A program made the translations under genes and the position numbers. Under the pieces are notes generated by a model. The model had not been told where the DNA came from. It saw only the letters and a list, made by a program, of their open reading frames with translations, and ran no database searches. A stretch of 5,881 nucleotides of DNA, taken from the NCBI GenBank assembly GCA_964426915.1, contig CAYRTD010000197.1, forward strand, positions 1 through 5,881. Reading direction: 5' to 3'. Shown here in pieces: positions 4,824 through 5,881 of the stretch. Source of the stretch: CAYRTD01 sp964426915. Lineage in GTDB: Bacteria; Bacteroidota; Bacteroidia; Bacteroidales; GCA-2748055. Position 1 is the first letter of the stretch; each line of letters opens with the position of its first letter.

Positions 4824-5881
4824 ATGAAATGTTTCAGACTTAAATATCACCTTGTCCTAGTTTTCATCCTTATTGCAAGAGGAAGTCACGGGCAAATCGA
4901 CAGTCTGCTGTTTAAGTTTGAAACCGGTTTTACTGCCGGAAATGGTAAAAATCTGCCATTCTGGTTACAATCAAACCGCTATGGAGTTCTTTCAAATGAT
5001 CTGAATCAACTATATGGCAGGTTTAAGGTGAAAGACCCGATTAACCCGGAGAGCAATATTAGTCTGTCGTACGGACTATCGTTGACAGGACGGTTAAACG
5101 GCAATTCTGACCTTTATCCTGAAGAATGGTACGGAGCTCTGAAATTTTATTTTCTCAGGGTTGAAGCCGGATCAAGAAGAAAGGCGTTCAGGGAATATGA
5201 TCATTCTCTTGGCAGCGGTGATATTATATGGTCGGGGAACAGTCGTCCCCTTCCGGAAATTAGCTTGTCAACTTATAACTATGTCGATATTCCTTTCACT
5301 GCCGGATGGCTGAAGTTTGATGCGGGAATAAGTCATGGATGGATGGATGATTTCCCGGGAATTGAAAATGTTTTGCTGCATCATAAATGGCTTAATATAA
5401 AGACAGGAGAGCGCTTTCCTCTGCAGCTCCATGCCGGTCTTCAGCATTTTGCACAATGGGGAGGTCATTCACAGAGCTTTGGAGAGATGCCCGTTAGTAT
5501 CGAAATTTTCTGGAAAGTATTGATAGCCAATGGTGGTCACGAAGACTATCCGGTTAATGAACAAGTAAATGCGATCGGTAATCATTTGGGGAGTTATAAT
5601 CTCGGACTGGATTATGATTTTCCAGGATTTTCCGTTGGAGCAGGCTGGCAAACGGTATTTGAGGATAACAGCGGGAGAAAGCTGAAAAATTTACCTGACG
5701 GATTATATTCTTTATGGATCAAAAAGAATGATGATAAAAGCATCATAAATCAGCTAAGGCTGGAATTTTTGGCTACTGATGATCAGAGTGGTCCGAGAAT
5801 AGTGGATTCGGTAAACAACACTCCCCCTACAGGAGGAGATGATTATTTCCGGAATTACCTTTATCTGATGGGCTGGACTTC
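4824..5881 (+). CDS. Wzi-family capsule assembly / outer-membrane protein, 3' truncated by window
   Basis: The frame is open from the ATG at 4824 to the window edge, giving 352 residues and two spare bases. The remainder lies outside. This is the first ATG after an in-frame TAA at 4788. The N-terminus is a signal peptide: basic MKCFRLK, hydrophobic core at about 10-18, likely signal-peptidase cleavage after SHG (residue 23) before Gln24. The mature part has the alternating pattern of a beta barrel and family landmarks: LPFWLQSNRYG at 44-54, GISHGWMDD in the middle, LLHHKWL at 184-190 and HFAQWGG at 208-214. These match the Bacteroidota branch of the Wzi capsule-assembly family. In enteric bacteria Wzi anchors capsular polysaccharide at the outer membrane. 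Bacteroidota homologues are usually uncharacterised and often lie away from capsule loci, so a capsule role here is uncertain. The family normally runs to roughly 450-550 residues, so a C-terminal portion is missing only because the window ends. Confidence 0.85.
   Translation, partial: MKCFRLKYHLVLVFILIARGSHGQIDSLLFKFETGFTAGNGKNLPFWLQSNRYGVLSNDLNQLYGRFKVKDPINPESNISLSYGLSLTGRLNGNSDLYPEEWYGALKFYFLRVEAGSRRKAFREYDHSLGSGDIIWSGNSRPLPEISLSTYNYVDIPFTAGWLKFDAGISHGWMDDFPGIENVLLHHKWLNIKTGERFPLQLHAGLQHFAQWGGHSQSFGEMPVSIEIFWKVLIANGGHEDYPVNEQVNAIGNHLGSYNLGLDYDFPGFSVGAGWQTVFEDNSGRKLKNLPDGLYSLWIKKNDDKSIINQLRLEFLATDDQSGPRIVDSVNNTPPTGGDDYFRNYLYLMGWT

Noticed and set aside
5268..5651. Two short adjacent minus-strand frames opposite the wzi-like gene
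   Set aside because: The plus strand is continuously open here and encodes the Wzi-family landmarks LLHHKWL and HFAQWGG. The minus frames have no recognisable features.
1..5881. CRISPR array, tRNA, rRNA, insertion sequence or phage attachment site
   Set aside because: No spaced repeat series, cloverleaf, ribosomal sequence, transposase motif or flanking target duplication was seen anywhere in the window. The only strong repeats are the palindromes at 15-82.

Overview
The window looks like chromosomal DNA from a member of the Bacteroidota. The evidence is the moderate-to-low GC content, A-rich leaders without Shine-Dalgarno sequences (clearest before the start at 4497), a Bacteroidota-style Wzi outer-membrane protein with a signal peptide ending just before Gln, and protein sequences of the type seen in Bacteroidales and related marine or anaerobic orders. 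The order-level placement is a guess from protein character, not a computed result.

Layout from left to right. Positions 1-72 hold no complete gene but carry a dense cluster of perfect inverted repeats: a 22-bp palindrome at 23-44 and a 9-bp-arm hairpin at 63-82. There are also two mutually incompatible possible gene edges. Positions 73-4497 are a compact three-gene operon on the minus strand, in transcription order: a FadD15-type long-chain acyl-CoA synthetase (4497-2686); a 388-residue protein of tandem GNAT-fold appearance, resembling the YghO-type acyltransferases (2699-1533, overlapping the first gene by 14 nt); and a CrtI/RetSat/CrtISO-like FAD-dependent oxidoreductase (1524-73, 8 nt after the second gene). 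Positions 4498-4823 are a 326-bp divergent intergenic region. It has an interrupted palindrome and an 11-bp-spaced direct repeat on the operon side, and no convincing promoter on the other side. From 4824 to the window edge a plus-strand gene encodes the first 352 residues of a Wzi-family outer-membrane beta-barrel protein. Its 3' end is outside the window.

How the genes may work together (inference): the synthetase would activate a fatty acid to acyl-CoA, the GNAT-like protein would transfer an acyl group to an amine, and the flavoprotein would saturate, desaturate or isomerise a lipid or polyene chain. The first two steps recall what is known of bacterial ceramide synthesis, where a GNAT-type N-acyltransferase and an acyl-CoA/ACP synthetase homologue are required. 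The operon is therefore a candidate sphingolipid or other N-acyl-lipid cassette. No serine palmitoyltransferase or ceramide reductase is visible in the window, so this remains a hypothesis. The divergent Wzi-like gene is also a cell-envelope gene, but nothing in the sequence ties it functionally to the operon beyond the shared upstream region.
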